Positions 35,094 to 44,247 of a stretch of DNA of 64,000 nucleotides are shown piece by piece. Position numbers and translations under genes: made by a program. The stretch covers positions 310,001-374,000 of the forward strand of contig NZ_CP109007.1 in the NCBI RefSeq assembly GCF_036226665.1, written 5' to 3'. Every line of letters starts with the position of its first letter. The first letter of the stretch is position 1. The notes under the pieces were generated by a model. That model was not told the origin of the DNA. It worked only from the letters and a program-made list of their open reading frames with translations, and searched no databases. This DNA is from Streptomyces sp. NBC_00691. GTDB lineage: Bacteria > Actinomycetota > Actinomycetes > Streptomycetales > Streptomycetaceae.

Positions 35094-36149
35094 TCAGATG
35101 TGGATCTGGAAGGCCGTCCAGCCCGAGGATCCGGTGGCGATGGTGCCGTGGCCGGCCCTGCCGTTCCAGTTGAGGCAGCCGCGGAGGCTGCCGTTGGTCG
35201 GTGCCGACGATCAGGAAGTGCGCCTCGCCGTCGGCGTCGAGGTCGGACATCCGGATCTGCGAGCCGCCGTTCGCCCCGCCCATGAGGGAGTCGCTCGGCC
35301 GTCCCCGTCGAGGTCGACATCGGCGTCGGCCACCGTGGTCGGCTCGGGCAGGGCGGGCTTGACGACGACGTTCTCGGTGATCCAGCCCTTGCCCGCGGCG
35401 CGGGCGACGGCGTCGTAGAACGCGGTCGCGATCTTGGCGTAGCCGGCGTCGTCGGGGTGCAGGCCGTCACCCAGTTCGGCGACCGTCACCGCGGAGGTGT
35501 CGGCGAGCTCGACGTGCGCTCCCTGGGCCTGGTAGTCCGACACCAGGGCGCGGACCGCGTTGTTGTAGGTGACGACGCGGGCCTGGGCTGCGTTGTCGGC
35601 GTTCGGGACGATGGTGGCGACCGCCACGGTGATCCCGGGGGCGGAGGCGCGGATCCGGTCGACGAGCTGCTTCAGCCGGGTCGGCGCGTTCGCCACGTCG
35701 ATGTTCTTGTTGACGTCGTTGGTGCCGATCTTCAGCGTCACCACGTTGGGCCGGGCCTGGTACAGCCAGGACCCGATGGTGTCGTGGATGCCGCCGATGA
35801 ACCAGCCCGAGTGGCCCTCGTGGTCGGTGTCCGGGAGGGTGCCGCTGCTCATCGAACCGACGAAGTCGACGGTGTCGCCGTGCCCCTGGAGCTTGCTCCA
35901 CAGGCCAGGACGGTAGCCGTCGCCGGTGCTGCTGCCGACTCCCAGCGTGATCGAGTCGCCCAGCGGCATGACCGCCAGCCGCGGGACCTTCCACTGTGGG
36001 GCGGGTGCGGCCGACGTGGGTGCCGCCTCGACGACGACGGAGAAGGCGCTCAGCGCGCCGACGGCGATGACACCGGCGAGGAGCCGGGTGATCCGTTCAC
36101 GGAACCCGGCCCCTCCGGGTGTCCGCCGGGGGGCGGAGGAGTGTCTCAA
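35094..36149 (-). pseudogene. SGNH/GDSL lipase with FG-GAP tail, frameshifted near the 3' end
   Basis: The gene starts at TTG 36149 (AAGGA nine bases upstream) with a signal peptide (LLAGVIAVGALSAFSVVVEA). The SGNH hydrolase domain is intact: GDSITLGVG (catalytic Ser), the Gly block, KIGTNDVN and DGLHPDDAGYAKIA (Asp/His). It then enters an FG-GAP/VCBS-like tail (ADVDLDGDGRA), where the frame is lost near 35290. Another frame gives MGGANGGSQIRMSDLDADGEAHFLIVGT, and a third ends WNGRAGHGTIATGSSGWTAFQIHI at 35094. Two indels would restore a protein of about 350 residues. The enzyme part could still be made. Extracellular esterase or lipase is the likely function. Confidence 0.75.
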
Positions 36150-36359
36150 GGTGCGTCCTTCCTGGGAGGGGACGTGGGCGGGCGGAGCATGTCGCTCCGG
36201 GGACGGCGGGCGACCGCAGGGCTCCCCGGATGATCGCGGCCAGGCGCGTCGAAGGCCGTACGGCACGCCGGGCGGGCAGTGCCGCACCCCCGGGCCGTCC
36301 GTCGCCCGGCCCGACCGACAAGACACCCCCGAGGCTCGCCACCTGGCCGCACGGGCCGT

Positions 36360-36746
36360 CGCCGTCCGGCGGGACCCGGTACGGTCCTCGACGACCTGCG
36401 TGCCGATCTCTCCCCCCACGACCTGCCCGTCGTCGACGACCCCCGGGTCCGCGCGGTGCTGCTGCGCACCCACCAGGAGGCTCTGCGAGTCTCGCACCAC
36501 GGCTGGCTCGACGACCGTCCGGCCTTCGTCCGCCCGTGGGGCTTCCACGTCTCCTCCGTCACCTCGCCCGCCCTGCTGTGGCACGGCCTCGACGACGCCT
36601 TCTCGCCCGTGGCGCACACCCGTTGGCCGGCCGGACGCATCCCCGGCGCCGGGCTCGTCCTCGTTCCCGACGCCGGTCACTTCGCCGCCCAGCCGGCCCA
36701 GCCCGACGTACTGCGCCGGCTGGACGGTCAGAGCGCCGGTCGCTGA
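36360..36746 (+). pseudogene. 3' remnant of an alpha/beta hydrolase gene
   Basis: A plus-strand frame encodes the C-terminal third of an alpha/beta hydrolase: LSPHDLPVVDDPRVRAVLL, ALLWHGLDDAFSPVAHTRW (acidic residue region) and LVLVPDAGHFAAQP (catalytic His). No nucleophile elbow or start codon is found upstream, where the sequence turns into the lipase promoter. The 5' part has been deleted. It overlaps the 3' end of the convergent gene by a few codons. Confidence 0.65.
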
Positions 36747-37438
36747 TACGCGGTCGAGCGAGCGCCCTTCAGGGCGTCGAGGATCCGCTCGTGGCTGTCC
36801 CCGACGACGTCGCCGACCCGGACCCTGATGTGGAGCGCCTCCACCTCGTCGACGAAGCGCCGGGAGAAGGCGCCGAGCATGGTCGTCTCGTACGAGCCGG
36901 TGCCCACCAGGGGGAACTTCCCCATGGTGACCAGCTGGAAGTCCTCCCCGACGGTGAGCCCGGCCCCGGTCAGTACGGCCGCCACGCCCTGGACGTCGGT
37001 CCACGGGGCGGCCTGGTCGGGCTCCTCGCCGCGCAGGACGGCCCGGCACTCGTAGGCCTCGACCACCGCGGCGTGCGAGCCTCCGTTGAGCAGTCCGACC
37101 TGCCACTCGGGTACGCCGCCCCGCAGGTGCCCGGTCGTCCAGTCGGCGCGCCAGCCCAGCATCGGCCGTACGGTACGGGCGTACTGCGCCCTGGCGAGGA
37201 CCGCTCCGGCCGCGACGGCGAGCAGGCTGCCGAGCGGCTCCATGTCGAGCAGTTGAAGCCGCCACGGCCATGCGGCCCGGGCCTCCTCCGTCATGTTGGC
37301 GCGGACGGCCTCCCAGCCGAGCACCGCCGCCAGCAGGACGAGCAGCACGATCGGCACCGTGAAGAGCAACGGGCTGCGTCGCACGCGTCGTTGAGCATCC
37401 GTCTCGATCGTCGGTCCACCCCGCCTGAACCTGCCCAT
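36728..37438 (-). CDS. Membrane protein of unknown function
   Basis: A 236-residue protein. ATG 37438 is chosen because GGGGGA lies six bases upstream. The ATG six bases earlier lies too close to that site. A basic N-terminus is followed by a membrane helix (LLFTVPIVLLVLLAAVLGW), a short outside loop and a second helix (LGSLLAVAAGAVLARAQYA). The remaining 150 residues are soluble and mixed alpha/beta (WQVGLLNGGSHAAVVEAYECRAVL, FPLVGTGSYETTMLGAFSRRFVDEVEALHIRVRVGD), probably cytoplasmic. It is typical of conserved actinobacterial membrane proteins, and no function can be assigned. Confidence 0.78.
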   Translation of the reverse strand: MGRFRRGGPTIETDAQRRVRRSPLLFTVPIVLLVLLAAVLGWEAVRANMTEEARAAWPWRLQLLDMEPLGSLLAVAAGAVLARAQYARTVRPMLGWRADWTTGHLRGGVPEWQVGLLNGGSHAAVVEAYECRAVLRGEEPDQAAPWTDVQGVAAVLTGAGLTVGEDFQLVTMGKFPLVGTGSYETTMLGAFSRRFVDEVEALHIRVRVGDVVGDSHERILDALKGARSTAYQRPAL

Positions 37439-38009
37439 GGCCATTCCCCCGGTTCTCGACCAACGGTCCCCCGGCCGCCCCTGCGGCCCGGGAGCCTCGA
37501 CCGGCTCATGGTGCCCGAACAGGGGCGCGGCCGACTAGGGGATCCCTCGACGGCGCGCCCCCGGGCGTGAGAGGGCACGGCCGTGCGGCACGCCGCACGT
37601 TCCGCCACAGCCCGGTGCCGACCGTGCGGACGGCCGACCCCTCCTGACGGTCGGGATCGTGAACAGCGGCAGGTGCGTGGCGTCCTCGTCGGGCAGCCGG
37701 ACCGCGGCCTTGGCCGCCTCCGCCGCTTCCAGGACGTGTGCGGGGATGGAGGGAAGGGGGCAGCGGCCTGCCCGCGTAGGCGAGCGACAGGCGGTGGCTT
37801 CTCGCCGGACGCCGTACGTCGGAGGGCAGCGGCCCGCCGCCGTACGGAGGCCATGGGTGGCCTTCTCGCCGTACCCCGGACGGCGGGCACGAGACGCGGC
37901 CCGCACGGTCGTCGCGCCATGGGCGCACCCGGGCCGCCGTCGTACTCCCCGCTCCGTGCCCGCCCCGTCCCCCTTCGGCGCGGCGGACGCCGGGCTGCCC
38001 GTCCTGGTG
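37439..38009. other. Gene-poor stretch with a 66-bp duplication
   Basis: No gene is convincingly supported. One minus-strand frame includes PAHVLEAAEAAKAAVRLPDEDATHLPLFTIP, which looks coding but lacks a believable start. The stretch also contains the imperfect repeat described separately. Confidence 0.4.
37758..37885. repeat. Imperfect 66-bp tandem duplication
   Basis: gggcagcggcc begins one copy at 37758 and another at 37824. Both continue to a ggtggc/ggtggcc-ttctcgccg segment. The copies have diverged at several positions. Confidence 0.5.
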
Positions 38010-39521
38010 TCAGGAGGGTGTGGGGGCCGTCTTGCTCGTGGTGGTGTCGCCGTCGTCCTGGGCCTCCGCCGCGGGTTGCTGCGGCGTGGGCGGGGTGCGG
38101 ACCAGGAGTGCGATCAGCACGGCCACGGTGCCGATCACGGCGCCGACGCCGAATCCCCAGCGGATGCCCGTGGCGAGGGCGCCGGTCGCGTCGGCGCCGT
38201 CGAGCGCAGCCGTGGCGGCGTGTCCCGACATGACGCTGATGACCAGGGCGGTGCCGGCGGCCGCGGCCACCTGCTGGAGGGAGCCGAGGATGGCGGAGCC
38301 GTGGGCGTAGAGGTGCGGCGGCAGCACGGACAGGCCGGAGGTGAACACGGGGGTGAAGACGAACGCCATTCCGGCGCTCAGGACCACGTGCAGGGCGAGC
38401 ACCAGCCACGGTGAGGTCTCTTCGCCCGTGAGGGCGAACAGACCGAGGCACAGCGCTGTGACCACGGCTCCGGGCACGACGAGGCGCGGTGCGCCGAGCC
38501 GGTCGTAGAGCTTGCCGACCTGCGGCCCGAGCAGGCCCATGGTCAGACCGCCCGGGATGAGGAGCAGTCCGGTCTGCAGTGAGGTCAGGCCGCGTACCTC
38601 CTGCAGGTAGATCGGCAGCAGGATGAACGCGCCCATGAGGGCCATGAAGGACAGGCACATCAGCCCGAGTGCCACGGAGAAGTGACGGAACGCCAGGGCG
38701 CGCAGGTCCAGCAGCGGCGTGGACAGCCGCTGGAGTGCCAGTTGCCGCCAGACGAACAGGCCGACCAGGACGCCGCCGGCGACGGTCATGGCCTCCGGGG
38801 GAACGGGGGCCCTGCTCGCGTCCCCGGCTCCGAGTTCGCTCAGGCCGTAGATCAGGGAGCCGAAGCCCGCCGCCGCCAGGGGGACGGACAGCCAGTCGAT
38901 CGGTCCGGCCTGCGGTTCTCCGATGTTGACGAGTCTGCGTCGGCCGAAGACGGTCATGGCTCCGGCGATGGGCAGCACGGCCAGGAACAGCAGGCGCCAT
39001 GTCCCCAGTTCCAGCAGGACGCCGGAGACCGCGGGGCCGAGTGCGGGGGCGACGGAGATGACGAGGGTGATGTTGCCCATGACGCGGCCGCGCTCGTGCG
39101 GGGGTACGAGGGTCATCAGTGTCGTCATGAGCAGCGGCATCATGACGGCGGTGCCGCCGGCCTGGATGACGCGGGCGGCCAGCAGCACGGGGAAGACGGG
39201 CGCGGCCGCGGCCAGCGCCGTACCGGCCAGGAAGAGTGCCATGGCCAGGCTGAAGGCGGTCCGGGTCGTCACGCGCTGGAGGAACCAGCCCGTCACCGGG
39301 ATGACGACGGCCATGGTGAGCATGAAGGCCGTGGACAGCCACCCGGCGGCCGCCGCGGTGACCTCGAACTCGCGCATGAGCCGCGGGATCGCGTTGACCA
39401 TGATCGTCTCGTTGAGGAGGACGACGAACGTGGACAGGACGAGAATCCGCAGCACGGCGGTGACGTGGGCGGGCGAGAGGGTGGGTGTGGTGTGGGAAGC
39501 GGGCATGGTGCCTTCCGTCAT
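38010..39521 (-). CDS. DHA2-family (EmrB/QacA) MFS drug exporter
   Basis: A 503-residue membrane protein with 14 predicted helices, the number typical of DHA2 proton-drug antiporters. Motif C of antiporters is visible in GNITLVISVAPALGPAVSGVLLE (helix 5), and the first helix reads FVVLLNETIMVNAIPRLM. LLGPQVGKLYDRLGAPRLVV is the motif-A-like loop of the second half. The C-terminal tail is Thr/Pro-rich. ATG 39521 has GGAGG eight bases upstream; ATG 39506 also has a ribosome site. It probably exports lipophilic or cationic compounds. No TetR or MarR regulator gene is adjacent. Confidence 0.92.
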   Translation of the reverse strand: MTEGTMPASHTTPTLSPAHVTAVLRILVLSTFVVLLNETIMVNAIPRLMREFEVTAAAAGWLSTAFMLTMAVVIPVTGWFLQRVTTRTAFSLAMALFLAGTALAAAAPVFPVLLAARVIQAGGTAVMMPLLMTTLMTLVPPHERGRVMGNITLVISVAPALGPAVSGVLLELGTWRLLFLAVLPIAGAMTVFGRRRLVNIGEPQAGPIDWLSVPLAAAGFGSLIYGLSELGAGDASRAPVPPEAMTVAGGVLVGLFVWRQLALQRLSTPLLDLRALAFRHFSVALGLMCLSFMALMGAFILLPIYLQEVRGLTSLQTGLLLIPGGLTMGLLGPQVGKLYDRLGAPRLVVPGAVVTALCLGLFALTGEETSPWLVLALHVVLSAGMAFVFTPVFTSGLSVLPPHLYAHGSAILGSLQQVAAAAGTALVISVMSGHAATAALDGADATGALATGIRWGFGVGAVIGTVAVLIALLVRTPPTPQQPAAEAQDDGDTTTSKTAPTPS

Positions 39522-40016
39522 GTGAGTGTCCTCCGCACGTGGCAGCTCACACGGGTAGACGGCGGCGCCGGGAAGAACTCATCGGTGCTCCCGATCCTGT
39601 CGGTGGTGCCGACCGGGCACAAACGAATTTTCCGTGCCGGGACGGTGGGCCGGCGGTGGCCGGTGGGGCGGCCGAGGCGGGCGCGGTCCGGTGGTTCACC
39701 GGTCGCATCCGGAGGGCCACCGGGCCGCCGGACACGGGGGCGGAAGGCTTCGCTCCGCACCGTCTCCGGCTCCAACCTCCGTGACTTCGGGGCGAGTAGA
39801 AAGCGCCCGCAACCGAGGAGCACTCAGGAAGCGCTTGCTGTCCGGCACTTCCTGCGGGGTCAACAAGTGCGGACCTTCTCGGGCGCGGTACCGGAAAAGT
39901 ATTGCCCTCAATGAATGCCGATCCGATCACAAGAGTTCCGAACTGATCAACAACGCATCTATAGTGCCGTCGTTGCGTCTTCCTTCCCCGCGTGCCCGCT
40001 CTTGAGAGTCTGGTTG
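39522..40016. other. Divergent promoter region of the DHA2 exporter and the conservon
   Basis: About 500 bases without a supported gene. Near the conservon the sequence becomes AT-richer and contains TATAGT at 39960-39965, a likely -10 hexamer about 50 bases before cvnA. The matching -35 (TTCCGA about 18 bases upstream) is weak. Confidence 0.45.
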
Positions 40017-41660
40017 ATGTCGGCGTCACCCACCCCCTTCCGTCCTGCCCTGACCGCCTCGCTGCTGACCGCCGCCGCGGGCGGTGCGCTCGCAGTGGCC
40101 TCCGTCGCCGCGGCGCCGGGCGGAGTCCGTACCCCGCTCGGCTGGTTCGCCGCCTGCGGCGTCCTGCTGCTCTCGGCCGCGGCCTTCGCCGTGACCTGGT
40201 ACGGGCGGACCGCGCGCGTACTCGCCCGGCGCGCCGAGACCCTCGCCTCCGAAGTCGCCTCCAAGGACGCGTACGTCGCCCGGTTCGCGGCCACCGCCGA
40301 GCGTGAGACCGCCACCCTCAAGGACCGCCTGGAGGCGGAGACCGCCGCCGCCCGGGCGGCCCACGCGGCCCGGTCCGAGGAACTCGCCCGGTCCCACGCG
40401 GCCGAGATCGCCGTACTGCGCCGGGAACGAGCCGCCGAGACCGCGCGGCTCGAAACCCGGCTGCGCCGCGCCGAGTCCGGCCGGTCCGCGGCCATGGCCG
40501 CCGCGGCCAACGCCGCCGGCCGTATGCAGGCCCTCGCGACGAGCATGCTCGCCGACCTCCGCGAGATGGAGAACCGGCACGCCGACGAGGACGTCCTGAC
40601 CGACCTGCTCCACCTCGACCACCGCACCGCGCAGGCGGGCCGGCTCGCCGACTCCGTCGCCGTGCTCAGCGGGGCCAGGTCCGGCCGGCGCTGGGCCCGC
40701 CCCATCGTCATGGAGTCGATCCTCCGCGGCGCCATGGGCCGGATCAGCGGCTACCAGCGGGTGCGCCTGCACTCCAGCAGCGACGCGGCCGTCGCCGGGC
40801 ACGCGGCCGAGGGCGTCATGCACGCCCTGGCCGAACTCATGGACAACGCGGCGAACTTCTCGCCGCCCACCGCCGAGGTGCACGTCTACGTCGAGGAGGT
40901 CCCGGCCGGCGTCATCGTCGCCATCGAGGACAGCGGCCTCGTGATGAGCGACGTGCAGCAGCGCCGCGCGGAGGCCGCCGTCGGTTCGGCGCCGCAGGAC
41001 CTGGCCGGCCTCTCCGGTACCCGCCTCGGCCTCGCGGTCGTCGGCCGACTGGCGCGCAAGCACGGCCTCACCGTGTCGTTCCGCCCCTCCGCGCGCGGCG
41101 GCACCGGCGCCCTGCTCATGCTGCCGCAGGAGCTGATCAGCCACGCACCCGCGGAGCCGACGGCCACACCCGCCGACCCGCTGCCGCCGGTCTCGGGCCG
41201 CGGCCTGTCCGTGCCCGCCACGACGGGCGGCACGACCGCCGCCCCGGCCCCCGAGCCCGAGACCGAGACCGTGCACGACAACGCGGCCGAGGCCACCGGC
41301 GAACACCCGCGGTTCGGCGAGAGCGGCCTGCCCCAGCGCCGCCGCGGCCGTGCCATGGCCGCCGCCCACCCCGAGGGGCCGCTGGCCTCCGAGAAGACTC
41401 CCGCCGAAGGGCCGCGCACCGGCGCGGCCGCCGGCGCGGCGAACCGGTTCGGTACGTTCCGCCGCGCGGTCCGCGCCACCACCGCCCGGCCGGACGGCGA
41501 GCCCGAAGGCGCCCCCGCGCCGGAGACCGCCACCGTCACGCCCGCCGGCGACGACCGTCCCGGCTCCTCCTCCGCACCCACCGATCCGGCCGGCCCGACG
41601 TCCGCTCCGCGGACGCCGTCGCCGTCCTCGAACCCCCCGTACCCGGAAGGCACCTCGTAA
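40017..41660 (+). CDS. cvnA: Conservon histidine-kinase-like protein CvnA
   Basis: A 547-residue membrane-anchored protein, first gene of a conservon. Two N-terminal helices (ALTASLLTAAAGGALAVASV, GWFAACGVLLLSAAAFAVTW) anchor it. A long Ala/Glu/Arg coiled coil (about residues 60-190) follows, then the dimerisation-like segment LLHLDHRTAQAGRLADSVAVL with His in the usual place. The GHKL ATPase contains N-box ELMDNAANFS (about residue 273), IEDSGL and GGTGALLMLP. The 160-residue tail is Pro/Ala/Thr-rich and disordered. CvnA proteins are thought to act as sensors in eukaryotic-GPCR-like signalling to the CvnD GTPase. Its stop overlaps the next start. Start ATG 40017 is preceded by GAGAG. Confidence 0.93.
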   Translation: MSASPTPFRPALTASLLTAAAGGALAVASVAAAPGGVRTPLGWFAACGVLLLSAAAFAVTWYGRTARVLARRAETLASEVASKDAYVARFAATAERETATLKDRLEAETAAARAAHAARSEELARSHAAEIAVLRRERAAETARLETRLRRAESGRSAAMAAAANAAGRMQALATSMLADLREMENRHADEDVLTDLLHLDHRTAQAGRLADSVAVLSGARSGRRWARPIVMESILRGAMGRISGYQRVRLHSSSDAAVAGHAAEGVMHALAELMDNAANFSPPTAEVHVYVEEVPAGVIVAIEDSGLVMSDVQQRRAEAAVGSAPQDLAGLSGTRLGLAVVGRLARKHGLTVSFRPSARGGTGALLMLPQELISHAPAEPTATPADPLPPVSGRGLSVPATTGGTTAAPAPEPETETVHDNAAEATGEHPRFGESGLPQRRRGRAMAAAHPEGPLASEKTPAEGPRTGAAAGAANRFGTFRRAVRATTARPDGEPEGAPAPETATVTPAGDDRPGSSSAPTDPAGPTSAPRTPSPSSNPPYPEGTS

Positions 41661-42061
41661 TGACCGGCTCCACCACCGACGAGAAGCTCAGCTGGCTCCT
41701 CGAGGGCCTGCTGGAACGCACCCCGGGCACCCGGCACGCCCTGGTGCTCTCCCGCGACGGCCTCAAGCTCTGCCGCACCCCCGAGCTCTCCGTCGACCAG
41801 GCCGACCAGCTCGCCGCGATCGCCGCCGGCATCCAGAGCCTGTCGCACGGTGCCTCCGTGGAGTTCGGCGACGGCACCGGCGGGGTCCGCTCCGCGATCG
41901 CCGAGTTCTATGGCGGCATCCTCTTCATCGTGGAGGCCGGCGAGGGAGCCCACCTCGCCGTCGTCGCCGACGAGGACGCCGACGCCGGCCTCGTGGGCCA
42001 CAACATGTCGGAGCTGGTGGAGCAGTTGAGCGAGCACCTGGTCGCGAGGCCCCGGGGATGA
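41660..42061 (+). CDS. cvnB: Conservon roadblock/LC7 protein CvnB
   Basis: A 133-residue single-domain roadblock/LC7 protein (Pfam Robl_LC7), for example RHALVLSRDGLKLCRTPELSVDQADQLAAI and SVEFGDGTGGVRSAIAEFYGGILFIVEAGEGAHLAVVADED. Proteins of this family regulate small GTPases, as MglB does for MglA, and CvnB is expected to modulate CvnD. It overlaps cvnA by the ATGA arrangement and cvnC by another. Length is normal. Confidence 0.94.
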   Translation: MTGSTTDEKLSWLLEGLLERTPGTRHALVLSRDGLKLCRTPELSVDQADQLAAIAAGIQSLSHGASVEFGDGTGGVRSAIAEFYGGILFIVEAGEGAHLAVVADEDADAGLVGHNMSELVEQLSEHLVARPRG

Positions 42062-42411
42062 GCCGCGGCAGACCGGGCAGGGACGACTCCCCCGACCGGC
42101 TCTACACCCTGACCGGCGGCCGCAGCCGTGCCGGGTCCGACTCCTTCGACCTGGTGACCCTGGTGGTCTCCGAGAGCGACCCGGCCCCCGGCATGCAGTC
42201 GGAGCACGCCGCCATCCTGCGCATGTGCCGGTACCCCACCGCGGTGGTGGAGGTCGCGGCCGGGCTAGGTCTGCCCGTGTCGATCACCCGGATCCTCCTG
42301 GCCGACCTGCACGACACCGGCGGGATCAGCGCCCGGCATCCCCGTGCGTCGTACAGCCTTCCCGATCACGACATCCTGGAGCAGGTGCTCGTTGGACTCC
42401 GTAACCTCTGA
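42058..42411 (+). CDS. cvnC: Conservon DUF742 protein CvnC
   Basis: A 117-residue DUF742 protein. The signature RLYTLTGGRS at the N-terminus and the winged-helix-like core SEHAAILRMCRYPTAVVEVAAGLGLPVSITRILLADLHDTG are typical. The fold resembles a DNA-binding winged helix, but a protein-protein role in the CvnABCD complex is assumed. The ATG overlaps the cvnB stop. Confidence 0.93.
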   Translation: MSRGRPGRDDSPDRLYTLTGGRSRAGSDSFDLVTLVVSESDPAPGMQSEHAAILRMCRYPTAVVEVAAGLGLPVSITRILLADLHDTGGISARHPRASYSLPDHDILEQVLVGLRNL

Positions 42412-43021
42412 ACAGCGCCAGACCCTGCACAGCACCGCCGACAACGGACTGAAGATCGTCGTCGTCGGCGGATTCGGAGTCGGCAAGACCACCCTCGTCC
42501 GCTCGGTCAGCGAGATCCGTCCGCTGAACACCGAGGAGACGATGACGCAGGCGGGCGAAGGCGTCGACGACACCTCCGGGGTCGCCGCCAAGTCGGCCAC
42601 CACCGTGGCCTTCGACTTCGGCCGGATCTCGCTCGACACCCACAACGTCCTGTACCTGTTCGGGGCACCCGGCCAGGAGCGGTTCTGGTTCCTGTGGGAC
42701 CGGCTGTTCTCCGGGACGCTCGGCGCGGTGGTGCTCGTCGACACCCGTCGGCTCGCCGACTCCTGGTACGCCATCGACCGCCTGGAGCACCACGGGACGC
42801 CGTTCGTCGTCGCCTGCAACGACTTCGGCGGCCCGTCCCACACCCCCGCCCAGATCCGCGGGGCCCTCGACCTCGCCGACGAGGTTCCGCTGGTCTTCTG
42901 CGACGCCCGGTCGCGCGAGTCCAGCAAGCAGGTCCTCATCTCGCTCGTCGAGCACCTGCGGACCGTCGTCGCCCCGGCCACGCCGCCGGTCCCGCAGCCG
43001 ATCCCGGAGCCCACCCCGTGA
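42392..43021 (+). CDS. cvnD: Conservon small GTPase CvnD
   Basis: A 209-residue Ras-like GTPase. The start is TTG 42392 (MDSVTSEQ), inside the end of cvnC, with GGAG ten bases upstream. P-loop GGFGVGKTT at 26-34, switch II LFGAPGQERFWF and the guanine-specificity segment VACNDFGGP are present. The Thr-rich switch I (EETMTQAGEGVDDTSG) is normal. The C-terminus is Pro-rich without a lipid motif. In S. coelicolor, conservon GTPases couple the CvnA sensor to morphological or metabolic outputs. Confidence 0.94.
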   Translation: MDSVTSEQRQTLHSTADNGLKIVVVGGFGVGKTTLVRSVSEIRPLNTEETMTQAGEGVDDTSGVAAKSATTVAFDFGRISLDTHNVLYLFGAPGQERFWFLWDRLFSGTLGAVVLVDTRRLADSWYAIDRLEHHGTPFVVACNDFGGPSHTPAQIRGALDLADEVPLVFCDARSRESSKQVLISLVEHLRTVVAPATPPVPQPIPEPTP

Positions 43022-44247
43022 CCCTCCCCGAGCACCCGCCCGTCCCCCTCAGCGGGCCACGCTTCCAGACCGACCCCACCGAGCTGTACCGGCAGATCCG
43101 GCGCGAGCACGGAGCGGTCGCCCCCGTCGTGCTGGACGGCGGCATACCGGCCTGGCTGGTCCTCGGCTACCGCGAACTCCACCAGGTCACCAGCGACCCC
43201 GCCCTCTTCTCCCGCGACTCCGATCTGTGGAACCAGTGGGACTCCATTCCGCCGGACTGGCCGCTGCTGCCGATGATCGGCCGCAAGCAGCCGTCCATCC
43301 TCTACACCGTCGGGGAGCGGCACCGCGAGCGCGCGAACGTCATCTCCTCGGCCCTGGAGGGGATCGACCCGTTCGTGCTCAAGGAGCGGGCCGAGCGCTT
43401 CGCCGACGAGCTGATCGACGCACTGTGCGGCAAGGGGTCCTGCGACATCATCGCCGAGTACGCGATGCTGCTGCCGGTACGCGTCCTCGCCAGCGTCTAC
43501 GGCTTCTCCGAGGAGCAGGGGCCGGGGCTCGTCACCGCCCTCAACGACATGATCAACGGCCAGGAGGGCGCGCTGGAGGGCCAGCGTCACCTCGCGGAGT
43601 CGATGTTCGCCCTCCTCGCCGCGAAGGCGGAGGAGCCGGGCGACGACGTGGCCTCCCGGATGCTGGGCAACACCGACGGCTTCACGGTCGAGGAGGTCGC
43701 CCAGGACCTCATGGTGATGCTGGCCGCCGGCCATCAGCCCACCGCCGACTGGATCGGCAACTCGCTGCGGCTGATGCTCACCGACGACCGGTTCGCCGCC
43801 TCGCTGTCCGGCGGCCGGCACAGCGTCGGCGAGGCGATGAACGAGGTCCTGTGGGAGGACACCCCCACCCAGAACGTCGCCGGCCGCTGGGCCTCGCGCG
43901 ACACCCACCTGGGCGGGCGCCGGATCGGCCGCGGCGACCTGCTGCTGCTCGGTCTGGCCGCCGCCAACTCCGACCCGCACGTGCGCGCCGACGCGGGCCG
44001 GCTCACCGGCGGCAACAACGCCTACCTGTCCTTCGGCCACGGCGAGCACCGCTGTCCCTTCCCCGCGCAGGAGGTCGCCGAGACCATCGCGCGCACGGGG
44101 ATCGAGGTGCTGCTCGACCGGCTGCCGGACGTCGACCTCGCGGTCCCCGCGGCCGACCTCGCCCGCCGCCCCTCCCCCTGGCTGCGCGGACTCTCCGCGC
44201 TCCCCGTGACCTACACCCCGACCCCCGCCCTTGGAGCCCTCGGATGA
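43018..44247 (+). CDS. Conservon cytochrome P450, CYP157-like (no ExxR motif)
   Basis: A 409-residue cytochrome P450. Start GTG 43018 overlaps the cvnD stop (GTGA). I-helix AAGHQPTADW and heme loop FGHGEHRCPF with the ligand Cys are present. Two features depart from the P450 norm: the K-helix reads EVLW in place of E-x-x-R, and the residue two after the heme Cys is Phe instead of Gly. Loss of ExxR is the published hallmark of the CYP157 family, whose members sit in conservons beside CYP154 genes. Catalytic competence is uncertain. A structural or regulatory role has not been excluded. Confidence 0.92.
   Translation: MTLPEHPPVPLSGPRFQTDPTELYRQIRREHGAVAPVVLDGGIPAWLVLGYRELHQVTSDPALFSRDSDLWNQWDSIPPDWPLLPMIGRKQPSILYTVGERHRERANVISSALEGIDPFVLKERAERFADELIDALCGKGSCDIIAEYAMLLPVRVLASVYGFSEEQGPGLVTALNDMINGQEGALEGQRHLAESMFALLAAKAEEPGDDVASRMLGNTDGFTVEEVAQDLMVMLAAGHQPTADWIGNSLRLMLTDDRFAASLSGGRHSVGEAMNEVLWEDTPTQNVAGRWASRDTHLGGRRIGRGDLLLLGLAAANSDPHVRADAGRLTGGNNAYLSFGHGEHRCPFPAQEVAETIARTGIEVLLDRLPDVDLAVPAADLARRPSPWLRGLSALPVTYTPTPALGALG

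Noticed and set aside
35211..37463. Apparent 750-codon frame covering the SGNH lipase
   Set aside because: Only the part from TTG 36149 onward has a signal peptide and lipase motifs. The upstream part is the shadow of the neighbouring membrane protein gene.
37535..37906. Minus-strand frame of 123 codons before the DHA2 exporter
   Set aside because: Part of it looks coding (RLPDEDATHLPLFTIP), but it overlaps a sequence duplication and has no credible start. Kept only as a note on the gene-poor stretch.
40586..42037. Long minus-strand frames across the conservon
   Set aside because: They are antisense to cvnA-cvnC, which have clear domains and overlapping start/stop codons.
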